From Persicitalea sp038235275 (GTDB lineage: Bacteria; Bacteroidota; Bacteroidia; Cytophagales; Spirosomataceae), in contig JBBSUC010000024.1 of assembly GCA_038235275.1 (NCBI GenBank), forward strand, positions 18,073 to 82,072: a stretch of DNA of 64,000 nucleotides, written 5' to 3'. Below, piece after piece: positions 55,886 to 64,000 of the stretch (position 1 is the first letter of the stretch; each line of letters starts with the position of its first letter). The position numbers and the translations under genes are program-made. The notes beneath the pieces are model-generated. The model did not search any database. It worked only from the letters and a program-made list of their open reading frames with translations, and was not told the DNA's origin.

Positions 55886-56803
55886 TTAAGCCTCTTCTTT
55901 TTCGACCACTCTCTTTTCAATTAGAACGGCGTGTTCCGCAGGCTGGATTTCAGTACCGTCCGAATTGGCATATACTTTAGTAAATTCTGCTCCAAAATAC
56001 AAGATAATGGAGGAATAATACACCCAAAGCAGTAAGATTATTATGGATGCGGAAGTGCCGTAAGTGGCTCCAAGGTTGGATTGCCCAATATAAAAGCTAA
56101 TCCCAAACTTACCGATCCCGAACAAAACAGCAGTAAATGCTGCTCCAATAAAACACTCTCGCCAGCGAATTTTGCCATCAGGAAGCACCTTGAAAATTAC
56201 CGCGAAAAGGGTAGTAATTACTAGAAGTGTGATTCCGAGATTGACTACATAGAAGAAAATGACCGAAGCCTCCGAGAAATAATCCTCCAGACTTTTACCA
56301 AGTAAATCGACCAAGGCATTAACCCCCAGCGATACCAGCAGCAGAAACCCCAAAGTCAATATTAAGGAAAAAGAAAGCAGACGCGTTTTCAAGTATTTTA
56401 GCCACCCTTTCTCTGGGCGGGCCTCAATCGACCAGATGTAGTTGATGGAACTCTGAATTTCGGCAAAAACGCCCGTAGCGCCAATTAGCAATGTCCCTAT
56501 GCCTATGGCCGCCGCAACGCCTGATTTATCAGACAGGCTAGCATTTTTTAGAATATCCTGCAACTGAGCAGCGGCCTCGGCCCCTACTAAACCGTTTATT
56601 TGATCAAATACCTGCCCCTGTATGGCATCTCTACCAAAAAATATGCTGAGGACAGAGATCATCACCAGCAGCATTGGCGCCAAGGAAAATATAGTATAGT
56701 AAGAAAGAGCAGCACTTAATTTCAGGCCCTGGTCGTCCATAAACTGGGAGCCGGCATCTTTAATGATGTTAAAATACTTCTTTACAGGTTCGGGTATATT
56801 CAT
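55886..56803 (-). CDS. YihY/BrkB-family membrane protein
   Basis: 305 aa, six membrane helices. Family motifs GLKLSAALSYYTIFSLAPMLLVM, LIGATGVFAEIQSSINYIW and the C-terminal GASIIILLLWVYYSSIILYFGAEFTKVYA (central part). Function uncertain (formerly RNase BN). A short TPR-like gene lies 34 bp upstream in the same direction. Confidence 0.92.
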   Translation of the reverse strand: MNIPEPVKKYFNIIKDAGSQFMDDQGLKLSAALSYYTIFSLAPMLLVMISVLSIFFGRDAIQGQVFDQINGLVGAEAAAQLQDILKNASLSDKSGVAAAIGIGTLLIGATGVFAEIQSSINYIWSIEARPEKGWLKYLKTRLLSFSLILTLGFLLLVSLGVNALVDLLGKSLEDYFSEASVIFFYVVNLGITLLVITTLFAVIFKVLPDGKIRWRECFIGAAFTAVLFGIGKFGISFYIGQSNLGATYGTSASIIILLLWVYYSSIILYFGAEFTKVYANSDGTEIQPAEHAVLIEKRVVEKEEA

Positions 56804-56837
56804 ATTTTGAGGAATGTTTTTTTGTTAAAAACAATGG

Positions 56838-57167
56838 CTACCAGTCCATTTGTTCATCTTGGTGGCTTTGGTATGCACGAATTAATTCTTGTTCTACCTT
56901 GCTATTTTGTTGTTTTTTAGCGAGTTCTATGCCGATTTTAAAAATAAATTCCGCCATTTCCAATTCCTCCAAATTACCAAAAAATTGTGCCGCATGATAA
57001 TAGGTTGGCAAATATTCAGGATGCTTCGCCAGAAGTTCCTTATAGAACTTCGATGCGTTTGTGGCGTCATATTTTTGGTATTCCAGAGCCAGAGCGTACA
57101 AATTGAAAGGGTCGTCGGGGTCTTCTTCGTAAAAGGTCAACAGTTTTTCCAGGAACGATGTTTCCAT
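56838..57167 (-). CDS. small TPR-like protein
   Basis: 109 aa. Two to three tetratricopeptide-like helical pairs (DPFNLYALALEYQKYD, YLPTYYHAAQFFGNLEELEMAEFIFKIGIEL; longer pieces omitted). Cytoplasmic, no signal. It likely shares a transcript with the downstream YihY gene. No partner can be named. Confidence 0.8.
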   Translation of the reverse strand: METSFLEKLLTFYEEDPDDPFNLYALALEYQKYDATNASKFYKELLAKHPEYLPTYYHAAQFFGNLEELEMAEFIFKIGIELAKKQQNSKVEQELIRAYQSHQDEQMDW

Positions 57168-57266
57168 ACAAAAGTGTTATGCTTGCATACTATTATTTTA
57201 TTTCCGTATATTCGCAATCCCATTATTCTGGCTCAGACAGCCAACTAAATCTTTAACTTTTGCAGG

Positions 57267-58004
57267 ATGAAAATACTCGTTTGTATCACTTCCGTGCCGG
57301 ATACCACGGCGAAGATAAGCTTTACGGAGGACAACACGCAATTTAACAAGGCGGGCGTACAGTACATTATCGGCCCTTATGATGACTACGCTCTGGCCCG
57401 TGCGGTAGAACTAAAAGAGCAGCAAGGTGGTAGCCTGACTGTGCTGAATGTTGGCAGCAGCGACAGCGATACCCAGATTCGAAAGGCGTTAGCCATCGGA
57501 GCTGACGACGCCATCCGCGTCGATACCGAGCCAACTGATTCTTATTTCGTAGCGGCCCAAATTGCTCAAGTGGCCCAAAAAAATGCTTACGACCTCATCT
57601 TGATGGGTCGCGAATCAATTGATTTCAACAGCGGCGTGGTCCATGGGCTGGTGGGCGAAATGCTGGGCATCCCCTCCTACTCACCCGTGATGAAGCTCGA
57701 TATTGCTGATGGCAAAGCCGAGTTCGCTCGCGAAATCGACGGTGGCAAAGAGTTTCTGGAAGCACCGCTCCCTCTGGTTTTGGGGTGCCAGGAACCCATC
57801 GCCGAGTGGAAAATCCCAAATATGCGCGGCATAATGACCGCCCGCTCAAAACCACTCAACGTCTTGGAAGCAACCCCGCTGGAAGACATGACGGTTCTAA
57901 AAAAATATACGCTTCCCGCCCCGAAAGGCGAATGCAAAATGATCCCGGCCGAAGAAGCGGAGCAATTGATAACGCTGCTACGTACCGAAGCGAAGGTTTT
58001 ATAA
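57267..58004 (+). CDS. etfB: electron transfer flavoprotein beta subunit
   Basis: 245 aa. MKILVCITSVPDTTAKI at the start, DYALARAVELKEQQGG, LILMGRESIDFNSGVVHGL and the ETF-beta signature region EAPLPLVLGCQEPIAEWKIP followed by NMRGIMTARSKPL. It forms the ETF heterodimer with the next gene and carries electrons from acyl-CoA dehydrogenases (such as gcdH at 40 kb) to the quinone pool. Confidence 0.95.
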   Translation: MKILVCITSVPDTTAKISFTEDNTQFNKAGVQYIIGPYDDYALARAVELKEQQGGSLTVLNVGSSDSDTQIRKALAIGADDAIRVDTEPTDSYFVAAQIAQVAQKNAYDLILMGRESIDFNSGVVHGLVGEMLGIPSYSPVMKLDIADGKAEFAREIDGGKEFLEAPLPLVLGCQEPIAEWKIPNMRGIMTARSKPLNVLEATPLEDMTVLKKYTLPAPKGECKMIPAEEAEQLITLLRTEAKVL

Positions 58005-58009
58005 TTTCG

Positions 58010-58121
58010 GATATGAGATACTACGGGGTGGCCCGTGCCAATGTGAATTATGAGAGTTGTTGCTTGATCCTCTCACTTTCCGTGTCAAAAGTCTCATATT
58101 CAATAACTCATATCTCATATC
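58010..58121. repeat. inverted arms flanking the etfB-etfA gap
   Basis: GATATGAGAT (58010-58019) lies 5 bp after the etfB stop, and its exact complement ATCTCATATC (58112-58121) ends 8 bp before the etfA start, in a run of CTCATAT-type units (58092-58121). A central GAGAG...CTCTC pair lies between them. Confidence 0.7.
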
Positions 58122-58129
58122 TAAAAAAA

Positions 58130-59095
58130 ATGTCTGTCCTAATATTTGTAGAACTCGATAACGGCGCCATCAAGAAATCCTCTTTGGAAGCCATATACTA
58201 CGGCGCGAAAGTCGCCACAGATACCCAGTCTAGCGCTACAGTGCTGGCCATTGGCTCCGCCGCTGCTGACGCCTTGAAAGTAGCGGGAAAGTACGGCGCT
58301 AAAAGAGTGCTTCACGCCGCCGACGACAAGCTTTCGCACGAAAACAGCCTGGCCTACGCCGATGTGCTGACGCAAGCCGCCGAGCAGGAAGGCAGTAAAA
58401 TCATCGTAATGGCTAAGTCTGGACTTGGGGATGCCGTGGCGGCCAGGGCTGCGGCCAAGTTAAAAGCCGCCATTGTTTCGGGCGTTACGGAATTACCAGA
58501 CACGGATTCTGGCTTCACGGTGACCCGTGCGATATATACCGGTAAAGCTTTTGCTACCGTGGAGATGAATTCCGACGTGAAGGTGCTTGTTGTGCGGAAG
58601 AATGCAGTCGAGGCCGTGGAAACTGACTCCGAAGCCTCGGTAGAAGCGTTCTCTCCCACCCTGCGTGACGCCGATTTTGTCGCTACTGTCAAAAATACAG
58701 AAAAAGCCAGTTCAGAACTTTCGCTTACTGACGCCGACATCATTGTGTCGGGCGGACGTGGCATGAAGGGGCCCGAACATTGGCAACCGCTACTGGATTT
58801 GGCAAAGGCTTTGGGTGCGGCCACGGGTTGTTCCAAGCCCGTCTCAGACCTGGATTGGCGTCCCCACCACGAACACATCGGGCAAACAGGTATCAAAGTT
58901 GCCCCGAACCTGTACATCGCTTGTGGTATCTCGGGGGCCATTCAGCATTTAGCTGGGGTCAACGGTTCCAAGTGCATCGTGGTTATTAACAAAGATCCCG
59001 ATGCGCCTTTTTTCAAAGCTGCGGATTATGGTATCGTGGGAGACGTTTTCGATGTCCTGCCTCGGTTGACAAAAGCCGTAGAGGCTGCAAAATAA
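58130..59095 (+). CDS. etfA: electron transfer flavoprotein alpha subunit
   Basis: 321 aa from ATG 58130. N-terminal ETF domain SVLIFVELDNGAIKKSSLEA; C-terminal FAD domain with IIVSGGRGMKGPEHWQPLL, GCSKPVSDLDWRPHHEHIGQ (central Arg and His), GISGAIQHLAGV and DPDAPFFKAADYGIVGD. The frame is open far upstream into etfB, but only this start matches the family and it follows an A-run leader. Confidence 0.95.
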   Translation: MSVLIFVELDNGAIKKSSLEAIYYGAKVATDTQSSATVLAIGSAAADALKVAGKYGAKRVLHAADDKLSHENSLAYADVLTQAAEQEGSKIIVMAKSGLGDAVAARAAAKLKAAIVSGVTELPDTDSGFTVTRAIYTGKAFATVEMNSDVKVLVVRKNAVEAVETDSEASVEAFSPTLRDADFVATVKNTEKASSELSLTDADIIVSGGRGMKGPEHWQPLLDLAKALGAATGCSKPVSDLDWRPHHEHIGQTGIKVAPNLYIACGISGAIQHLAGVNGSKCIVVINKDPDAPFFKAADYGIVGDVFDVLPRLTKAVEAAK

Positions 59096-59113
59096 GTGTC
59101 AATTCCAAAATTC

Positions 59114-59150
59114 AACCCGTCCGGCATTTTTTAATGCAGGACGGGTTTTC
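59114..59150 (+). terminator. terminator after etfA
   Basis: AACCCGTCC (59114-59122) pairs with GGACGGGTT (59139-59147), extended inside by GCATT/AATGC around TTTT. T-rich sequence follows (TTTTCTATTTTTG). Confidence 0.9.
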
Positions 59151-59158
59151 TATTTTTG
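59151..59158 (+). promoter_or_regulatory. -7 promoter box for the bifunctional nuclease gene
   Basis: TATTTTTG matches TAnnTTTG and lies 68 bp before the GTG start, immediately after the etfA terminator. Confidence 0.5.
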
Positions 59159-59226
59159 CGTTTTTATTTTTTGGGAGGAAATGCAACGATCATCACTACC
59201 CTTCCTCCCGCCTTCAATTTTGACCA

Positions 59227-59826
59227 GTGAAAAAAATTAAATTAGAGATATTGGGTTTATCGCCCAGCCAATCGCAAACGGGCTCTTTCGCCTTGGTACT
59301 GGGCGAAGAATTGGGCAATCGGCGCCTCCCAATCATTATCGGCGTATTCGAGGCGCAGGCCATCGCGGTTCAAATCGAGAATATCGTCCCTAACCGTCCC
59401 ATGACCCATGATTTGTTCAAGTCGTTTGCGGAAGGGCTAAACTACACTTTAAAAGAAATTGTCATTTCCGATTTGAGCGAAGGAATTTTTTACGCCAAGA
59501 TTGTCTGTGGCGATGATTTGCGGGAGGTTGAAATTGATTCCCGTCCCTCCGACGCCATCGCTATCGGATTGCGATTCAATGTACCTATCTATACTTTCGA
59601 GTCCATCCTTTCGGAAGCAGGCATCGTGGCGAGCGCCCCGAATGAAGAGGAAGAATCGGACGAAGACGAGTTGGTTCGCGAAACGCTGCGTACCAAGGGT
59701 TCGTTCAACGAGCAAATTCGGGATATGTCCAACGATGTTCTGCAAAAAATGCTGGATGAAGCCCTGGCCAAGGAAGAGTACGAGAAAGCCGCTAAGATTC
59801 GTGACGAGTTGGAAAAGCGAAATTGA
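59227..59826 (+). CDS. bifunctional nuclease (BFN/DUF151) with UVR domain
   Basis: 199 aa from GTG 59227. The DUF151 domain shows LPIIIGVFEAQAIAVQIE, RPMTHDLFKSF and DSRPSDAIAIGLRFNVPIY. The C-terminal UvrB/UvrC-type motif is LDEALAKEEYEKAAKIRDEL. BFN proteins have DNase/RNase activity; the UVR motif may mediate contact with Uvr proteins. Between lies an acidic linker (EEEESDEDE). Confidence 0.92.
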   Translation: MKKIKLEILGLSPSQSQTGSFALVLGEELGNRRLPIIIGVFEAQAIAVQIENIVPNRPMTHDLFKSFAEGLNYTLKEIVISDLSEGIFYAKIVCGDDLREVEIDSRPSDAIAIGLRFNVPIYTFESILSEAGIVASAPNEEEESDEDELVRETLRTKGSFNEQIRDMSNDVLQKMLDEALAKEEYEKAAKIRDELEKRN

Positions 59827-59882
59827 TTCGTTAAAAATCGTTAAGCCTTATCTAATATGAAAGGACGCTGAATTTAAAACCG

Positions 59883-59890
59883 TAGTTTTG
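59883..59890 (+). promoter_or_regulatory. -7 promoter box for ftsX
   Basis: TAGTTTTG matches TAnnTTTG, 28 bp before the ATG at 59919. Confidence 0.5.
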
Positions 59891-59918
59891 CAACCAGTCG
59901 CCCACCGGTAATTGCCCA

Positions 59919-60797
59919 ATGGCCAAGAAAAAGAAGATCGGAAGTTATCCAAACACCATGATTATCATCAGCCTAACGGCCGCATTGTTCCTGATTGGGT
60001 TCTGCGCCATGCTGGTGATTCAATCCAAAAAGCTCGTTTCAATTATCCGCGAGAACATCGATGTCAGCGTTTTTGTGGACAAGAGCTTGTCCGAAGCGGG
60101 ACGAGATTCTATTTTGATGGAAGTAAAGCAAAAACCCTATGTGCAAACCTCAGGCAACAGCGCGGATATTACTTTCGTATCCAAAGAACAAGCCGCTAAG
60201 GAGTTCATGAAGGGTACTAAGGAAGATTTCACGGCATTTTTGGGGGAAAATCCTTTGCGCGATAGTTACCGGGTAAAAGTGCGCGAAGATTATTTCGAGG
60301 AAAGCAAGCTCAAAGCCATTCAGCAAGATTTGGAAAAAATTGACGGCGTATACGAAGTAGTTTACCAGGAAAATCTGGCCGACGCTATTAATAAAAATAT
60401 TACAAAGCTTTACATCGTCCTGGCCTCTTTTGCTCTGGTAATGCTGGTAATCATCGTTTTGCTAATCAATAACACCATTAAACTTGCTATTTACTCGCAG
60501 CGTTTTTTAATCAGAAGTATGCAGTTGGTTGGCGCAACAAACGGCTTTATCCAACGCCCTTTCCTGATGCGTGGGGCCACGCAGGGAATCGTTAGCGCAT
60601 TGATCGCCTCTTTCTTCTTAGTCATTTTAGAACAAGTAGCTGTTCGCAACGTCGAAGGCATGGCGCAGCTGCAAGAATACGACAAACTAGTCATTGTGCT
60701 GGTCATGCTCCTTGTTCTGGGCATCCTCGTCGGCGTAGTAAGCACCACCCAATCTTTGCACCGTTATCTAAAAATGTCGCTGGACGAACTTTATTGA
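59919..60797 (+). CDS. ftsX: cell-division ABC permease FtsX
   Basis: 292 aa. Cytoplasmic N-terminus with KKKKIGSYPN, one membrane helix, an extracytoplasmic loop (about 45-155), then three helices with INNTIKLAIYSQRFLIRSMQ and LVGATNGFIQRPF. With FtsE it regulates peptidoglycan hydrolases at the septum. No ftsE is adjacent; in Bacteroidota ftsX is often separate. It opens a same-direction cluster with DUF3098, uppP, truB and ribF. Confidence 0.93.
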   Translation: MAKKKKIGSYPNTMIIISLTAALFLIGFCAMLVIQSKKLVSIIRENIDVSVFVDKSLSEAGRDSILMEVKQKPYVQTSGNSADITFVSKEQAAKEFMKGTKEDFTAFLGENPLRDSYRVKVREDYFEESKLKAIQQDLEKIDGVYEVVYQENLADAINKNITKLYIVLASFALVMLVIIVLLINNTIKLAIYSQRFLIRSMQLVGATNGFIQRPFLMRGATQGIVSALIASFFLVILEQVAVRNVEGMAQLQEYDKLVIVLVMLLVLGILVGVVSTTQSLHRYLKMSLDELY

Positions 60798-60802
60798 CTA
60801 GA

Positions 60803-60839
60803 GGATTGAGAGTGCTTTTTCATTCTGAACCCTCAATCC
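60803..60839. repeat. inverted arms in the ftsX-DUF3098 gap
   Basis: GGATTGAG (60803-60810) and its complement CTCAATCC (60832-60839) begin 5 bp after the ftsX stop; the rest is ACTCTTCACTCTTAACT and an A-run before the next ATG. Similar layout to the etfB-etfA gap. Confidence 0.6.
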
Positions 60840-60863
60840 ACTCTTCACTCTTAACTAAAAAAA

Positions 60864-61079
60864 ATGTCTCCCAACAAAGATCACCTCCCCTTTCACGCGG
60901 TCAACTACCGCTTCATGCTCATTGGTTTGGGCGTTATTTTACTTGGCTTTATCGTGATGAGTCTTGATAAGGAAGAATTCGGCTTCGGGGTGCTGGGGCT
61001 GACCGTTGGACCAATTATAACAGTCGCGGGCTTTGTTTTCGAGTTTTGGGCCATTTTGCGTAAACCGGCGAATCAATGA
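60864..61079 (+). CDS. DUF3098 membrane protein
   Basis: 71 aa, two membrane helices (FMLIGLGVILLGFIVMSL and VGPIITVAGFVFEFWAI). Matches the DUF3098 family, found between ftsX and uppP in Bacteroidota. Its stop overlaps the uppP start by 4 bp (ATGA), so it is likely co-translated. Confidence 0.9.
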   Translation: MSPNKDHLPFHAVNYRFMLIGLGVILLGFIVMSLDKEEFGFGVLGLTVGPIITVAGFVFEFWAILRKPANQ

Positions 61080-61855
61080 CCATTTGGCAGGCTATAATTT
61101 TAGCCATTATCGAAGGAATCACCGAATTTTTGCCCATTTCTTCCACGGGCCACATGATTATCGCCTCCTCGGTAATGGGCATCAGCCACTCGGAATTTGT
61201 CAAGATGTTCACGGTGAACATTCAATTTGGGGCTATTCTTTCGGTGATTGTGCTTTACACGCGGCGTTTTTTGCAAACGACTGATTTCTATTACAAACTT
61301 TTCGTGGCTTTTCTGCCTGCCGCCGTGATCGGCTTTCTCCTGAACGACTATATCGATGCACTGCTGGAAAATGTAGTGGTCGTAGCAATTATGCTTTTAG
61401 TAGGCGGCATCGTGCTGGTGTTCATTGACAAAATCGCCCAGGATCACCCTAAAGATCGTGAAATCACCTACGCAGAAGCGCTGAAAATTGGCTTTTTCCA
61501 GTGTATTGCCATGATTCCGGGTGTCTCGCGCTCAGCGGCAACCATTATCGGCGGTATGTTTCAGGGACTTACCCGCAAGCAATCGGCGGAGTTCTCTTTC
61601 TTTCTGGCCGTGCCGACTATGGCGGCGGCGGCGGGCTATAAGTTTTTGAAAACTTACGAAATTATTCAGGCTGAGGACATAAAAATTCTTTTGTTAGGTA
61701 ATTTGGTCGCGTTTATCGTAGCAATGGCCGCCATCAAGTTTTTTATCAATTTTCTAACAAAGTACGGCTTCAAACTCTTCGGCTACTATCGCATTGTATT
61801 GGGAATCGTTTTGCTCATTCTGATTGGAATGGGATACGAGTTGGACATCGTTTAA
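61076..61855 (+). CDS. uppP: undecaprenyl-diphosphatase
   Basis: 259 aa, about eight helices. Signature EGITEFLPISSTGHMII and PGVSRSAATIIGGMFQG. Dephosphorylates undecaprenyl pyrophosphate so the lipid carrier can be reused in wall and glycan synthesis; also gives bacitracin tolerance. The 4-bp overlap with DUF3098 and 2-bp gap to truB show an operon. Confidence 0.96.
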   Translation: MTIWQAIILAIIEGITEFLPISSTGHMIIASSVMGISHSEFVKMFTVNIQFGAILSVIVLYTRRFLQTTDFYYKLFVAFLPAAVIGFLLNDYIDALLENVVVVAIMLLVGGIVLVFIDKIAQDHPKDREITYAEALKIGFFQCIAMIPGVSRSAATIIGGMFQGLTRKQSAEFSFFLAVPTMAAAAGYKFLKTYEIIQAEDIKILLLGNLVAFIVAMAAIKFFINFLTKYGFKLFGYYRIVLGIVLLILIGMGYELDIV

Positions 61856-61857
61856 GC

Positions 61858-62568
61858 ATGGCCCAAACCTCTCAAAATCCCGAGGCACCCGACGAAGGCG
61901 AGCTTATCATGATTGATAAACCCTTAACCTGGACTTCGTTCGACGTGGTAAAGAAGTTGAAGTGGGGTTGTAAATTCAAAAAAATCGGCCACGCGGGGAC
62001 CCTTGATCCGCTGGCGACGGGGCTTCTAATTCTCTGTACGGGCCGCATGACCAAGCAGATTGACTCGTATCAGGCCCAGGAAAAAGAGTACGAAGGCACA
62101 CTGGTATTGGGAAAAACGACACCCTCGGTTGATTTAGAAACCGACTTCGATCAGGATTACCCAACTGACCATATCAGCAAAACAAACCTGACAGACGCCG
62201 CCCAGAAACTTACGGGAACGCTCCAACAGCTGCCGCCCATTTACTCGGCGATACGCGTTGACGGCGAGCGCCTCTACAAAAAAGCGCGTCGGGGTGAAAC
62301 GATGGAGATCAAACCTCGGGAAGTAAAAGTTTCATTGTTTGAAATTGATTCTGAGAATTTCCCCGAGATTAATTTCCGAATTACTTGTTCCAAAGGAACT
62401 TACGTCCGAAGTTTAGTCCGGGATTTTGGAAATTTGCTGGATAGTGGTGCTTTTCTTTCTTCCCTGAGGCGGACCCGCATTGGCGACTATAGAATAGCCG
62501 ACGCTTATCAAATTGAAGAATTTATAAAGCAGAAAAGAGCCGAACTCGGTTTAGATCAGACGGTATGA
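61858..62568 (+). CDS. truB: tRNA pseudouridine-55 synthase
   Basis: 236 aa. Catalytic Asp in GHAGTLDPLATGLLILCTGR; YEGTLVLGKTTPSVDLET; QLPPIYSAIRVDGERLYKKARRG (in part); CSKGTYVRSLVRDFG. Makes pseudouridine at position 55 of tRNA. Lacks the C-terminal PUA domain, as is common in the shorter Bacteroidota forms. Overlaps ribF by 4 bp. Confidence 0.96.
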   Translation: MAQTSQNPEAPDEGELIMIDKPLTWTSFDVVKKLKWGCKFKKIGHAGTLDPLATGLLILCTGRMTKQIDSYQAQEKEYEGTLVLGKTTPSVDLETDFDQDYPTDHISKTNLTDAAQKLTGTLQQLPPIYSAIRVDGERLYKKARRGETMEIKPREVKVSLFEIDSENFPEINFRITCSKGTYVRSLVRDFGNLLDSGAFLSSLRRTRIGDYRIADAYQIEEFIKQKRAELGLDQTV

Positions 62569-63494
62569 AGATTTACCACACTCTGGAATCTTTTGAACCG
62601 CTGCCCAACGCCATTGTCACGAGTGGCACTTTTGATGGGGTTCATCAGGGACACCGCAAAATCTTGAGCCGCCTGTCGGAGGTTGCAGCGCAGCAGCGCG
62701 GCGAAACGGTAGTACTGACCTTCTGGCCCCATCCGCGCATGGTGGTTTCTGAAGATAGCCACGGACTACAATTGCTTTCGACCATCGAGGAAAAAACTGA
62801 GCTTTTTCGTGACCTGGAAATCGATCACCTTATCATTTCGCCCTTCACTCGGGCCTTTTCTGAACTTAGTCCCACGGAGTTTATCCAGCAAGTCTTGGTG
62901 AACAGAATCGGCACTAAGCGATTCGTCATCGGTTATGACCATCGCTTTGGCCGCAACCGGGAGGGCAGTTTTGATTTCCTTACAAGAGTGGCTCCTTACT
63001 ACGGATTTCAGGTTGAAGAAATTTCCAGGCAGGACATTGACGAACTAGCCATCAGCTCAACTCGTATTCGCAAATCTCTGCTAGCAGGTGACGTGCGGGA
63101 AGCTAACAGTTTGCTCGGCCGACCCTACCAGTTTTCGGGCGTGGTAGTGAAAGGAAAGCAACTGGGCCGGACGCTCGGTTACCCGACGGCCAACATCGAC
63201 GTTAAGGAAAATTACAAGTTGATTCCGGCCAACGGTGTGTATGCTGTAAGTGTACACCACCAGAAAAAAGTCCACAGTGGAATGCTGAACATCGGCGTCA
63301 GACCGACGGTTGATGGCACTAGCCGCACCATCGAGGTAAACCTTTTTAATTTCGACCAGGATATTTACGGCGAGAAACTCACCGTCGAACTGGTAGCTTA
63401 CTTGCGGCCTGAGATGAAGTTTGGAAATTTGGAAGAATTAGTTGCGCAGATTGAGAAGGATGAAAAGCTAGCTTTGCAGATCATGAAAGTTTAA
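62565..63494 (+). CDS. ribF: bifunctional riboflavin kinase/FAD synthetase
   Basis: 309 aa. N-terminal adenylyltransferase: TSGTFDGVHQGHRKIL, IGYDHRFGRNREG, ISSTRIRKSLLAGDV. C-terminal kinase: GKQLGRTLGYPTANI and GMLNIGVRPTVDG. Makes FMN and then FAD, serving the several flavoproteins in this window. Last gene of the ftsX cluster. Confidence 0.96.
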   Translation: MKIYHTLESFEPLPNAIVTSGTFDGVHQGHRKILSRLSEVAAQQRGETVVLTFWPHPRMVVSEDSHGLQLLSTIEEKTELFRDLEIDHLIISPFTRAFSELSPTEFIQQVLVNRIGTKRFVIGYDHRFGRNREGSFDFLTRVAPYYGFQVEEISRQDIDELAISSTRIRKSLLAGDVREANSLLGRPYQFSGVVVKGKQLGRTLGYPTANIDVKENYKLIPANGVYAVSVHHQKKVHSGMLNIGVRPTVDGTSRTIEVNLFNFDQDIYGEKLTVELVAYLRPEMKFGNLEELVAQIEKDEKLALQIMKV

Positions 63495-63566
63495 GGTAAC
63501 TTCTCAACCTGCTCGCCCCCCCCCACAGCAAGCAACTCCTTGCTCGCGCCCGAGTGGTTTCATGCT

Positions 63567-63860
63567 CTATCTTTTTTGCGAACCCATTAGAATTGTCAAC
63601 GGATCGCGATGCCAAATGCGGTGCGGACATTCCAGGCCGTCTTCTTTGAAATAGAATCGCAGGCCGAGGTAATTGGTAGCTGATCGTTTCGTCCATAAAT
63701 ACATATTGTTGATTTCCATCGGCTGTTGACGGTAAATAGGATACTTGCTTCTTGATTTTCCACATTTTGGCAGGTTTCCCAGAAGGGCTGTGGGGACGAA
63801 TACTGCATAGCGGCAGTAGCCTTCGTCTATGCCAAGTCCTGCTTTGTCTATTGTAAATAC
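63567..63860 (-). pseudogene. 5'-truncated gene remnant (97 open codons)
   Basis: A minus-strand frame runs from just after an in-frame TAG (63861-63863) to TAG at 63567. It codes for a protein-like sequence with AGLGIDEGYCRYAVFVPTAL, NYLGLRFYFKEDGLECPHRI and WHRDPLTILMGSQKR. The first ATG is at codon 48 (63719), which would leave 50 aa. A terminator for a gene further right lies upstream of it. It appears to be the 3' end of a degraded gene; the family was not recognised. The remainder of 63495-64000 shows no intact gene. Confidence 0.45.
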
Positions 63861-63879
63861 CTACTGTACCCGAAGAAAA

Positions 63880-63938
63880 CTGGGATGAAAAACAAAAAGG
63901 CTGAACTTTGAAGCGACGAAGCATCAAAACCAGCCTTT
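63880..63938 (-). terminator. terminator of a minus-strand gene beyond the window
   Basis: On the minus strand AAAGGCTG pairs with CAGCCTTT (arms 63931-63938 and 63896-63903), with a second stem TTTGA/TCAAA inside, followed by TTGTTTTTCATCCC. The U-tract lies on the minus side, so it ends transcription coming from the right. Confidence 0.75.
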
Positions 63939-64000
63939 AAGGATGAAAGGAATCATCAAAGCCCAAGTTATAAACATTTTGAACATAGTGCCACTAGCGA

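Noticed and set aside
57785..58129. Long upstream extension of etfA into etfB
   Set aside because: The extra 115 codons overlap etfB in another frame and pass through the repetitive leader; homologues start at SVLIFVE.
63481..63927. 148-codon minus-strand frame at the window end
   Set aside because: Overlaps ribF and the terminator, is Arg/Ser-rich without motifs, and a different frame in the same place carries coding-like sequence.

Overview
The window looks like a chromosomal segment from a member of the Bacteroidota, most likely order Cytophagales (Spirosomataceae-like). The genus is inference. The supporting signs are: a type IX secretion C-terminal sorting domain; many lipoproteins; weak Shine-Dalgarno sites with A-rich leaders; repeated TAnnTTTG (-7) promoter boxes; Bacteroidota-type gene sets (ftsX-DUF3098-uppP-truB-ribF, DUF255 thioredoxin protein, ParC of about 880 aa); and two tRNAs without an encoded CCA. 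There are no rRNA genes, CRISPR arrays or prophage.

Layout. 0-10 kb: a TPR lipoprotein, menD, then an accessory esterase/sulfatase group (two-domain SGNH esterase, an intact sulfatase, a second sulfatase broken by an in-frame TAG), a Bcr/CflA exporter, DinB and VanZ proteins. 10-17 kb: two tandem paralogous CE6/SASA-like SGNH hydrolases, pgi, and a TlpA-like thioredoxin protein. 17.3-18.4 kb: a complete IS982-family element with 9-bp target duplications, lying 6 bp in front of a zinc alcohol dehydrogenase gene. 19.6-27.4 kb: a complete heavy-metal efflux locus (response regulator, sensor kinase, outer-membrane, adaptor and HME-RND pump genes). Phased repeats that may be the regulator's operator lie between the kinase and efflux genes. 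27-32 kb: small exported proteins, a T9SS-sorted TIM-barrel-like protein, DUF255 protein, ruvC. 32.8-36.7 kb: a flippase / glycosyltransferase / polysaccharide deacetylase / glycosyltransferase cluster. 36.7-49.7 kb: tatD, tRNA-Ser(GGA), a collagen-like lipoprotein, an ImmA/IrrE-like regulator convergent with glutaryl-CoA dehydrogenase, flavoproteins, Nudix, parC, sanA-like, ABC components, tRNA-Leu(CAA). 49.8-64 kb: an unknown periplasmic protein, endonuclease, BaiN-like flavoprotein, purine nucleoside phosphorylase, a formylglycine-generating enzyme, etfBA, bifunctional nuclease, and the ftsX-uppP-truB-ribF cluster. The window ends with a gene remnant and a terminator belonging to a gene outside it.

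Functional links. The formylglycine-generating enzyme (54.5 kb) keeps both active-site cysteines and could mature the Cys-type sulfatases at 4.7-7.8 kb. EtfBA (57-59 kb) would accept electrons from the glutaryl-CoA dehydrogenase (40 kb), whose convergent neighbour is a fatty-acyl-type regulator. The most unusual non-coding signal is a set of short-unit, quasi-repetitive intergenic leaders placed just before start codons. Several have a perfectly complementary arm just after the preceding stop codon, and one three-block leader occurs twice, 29 kb apart.
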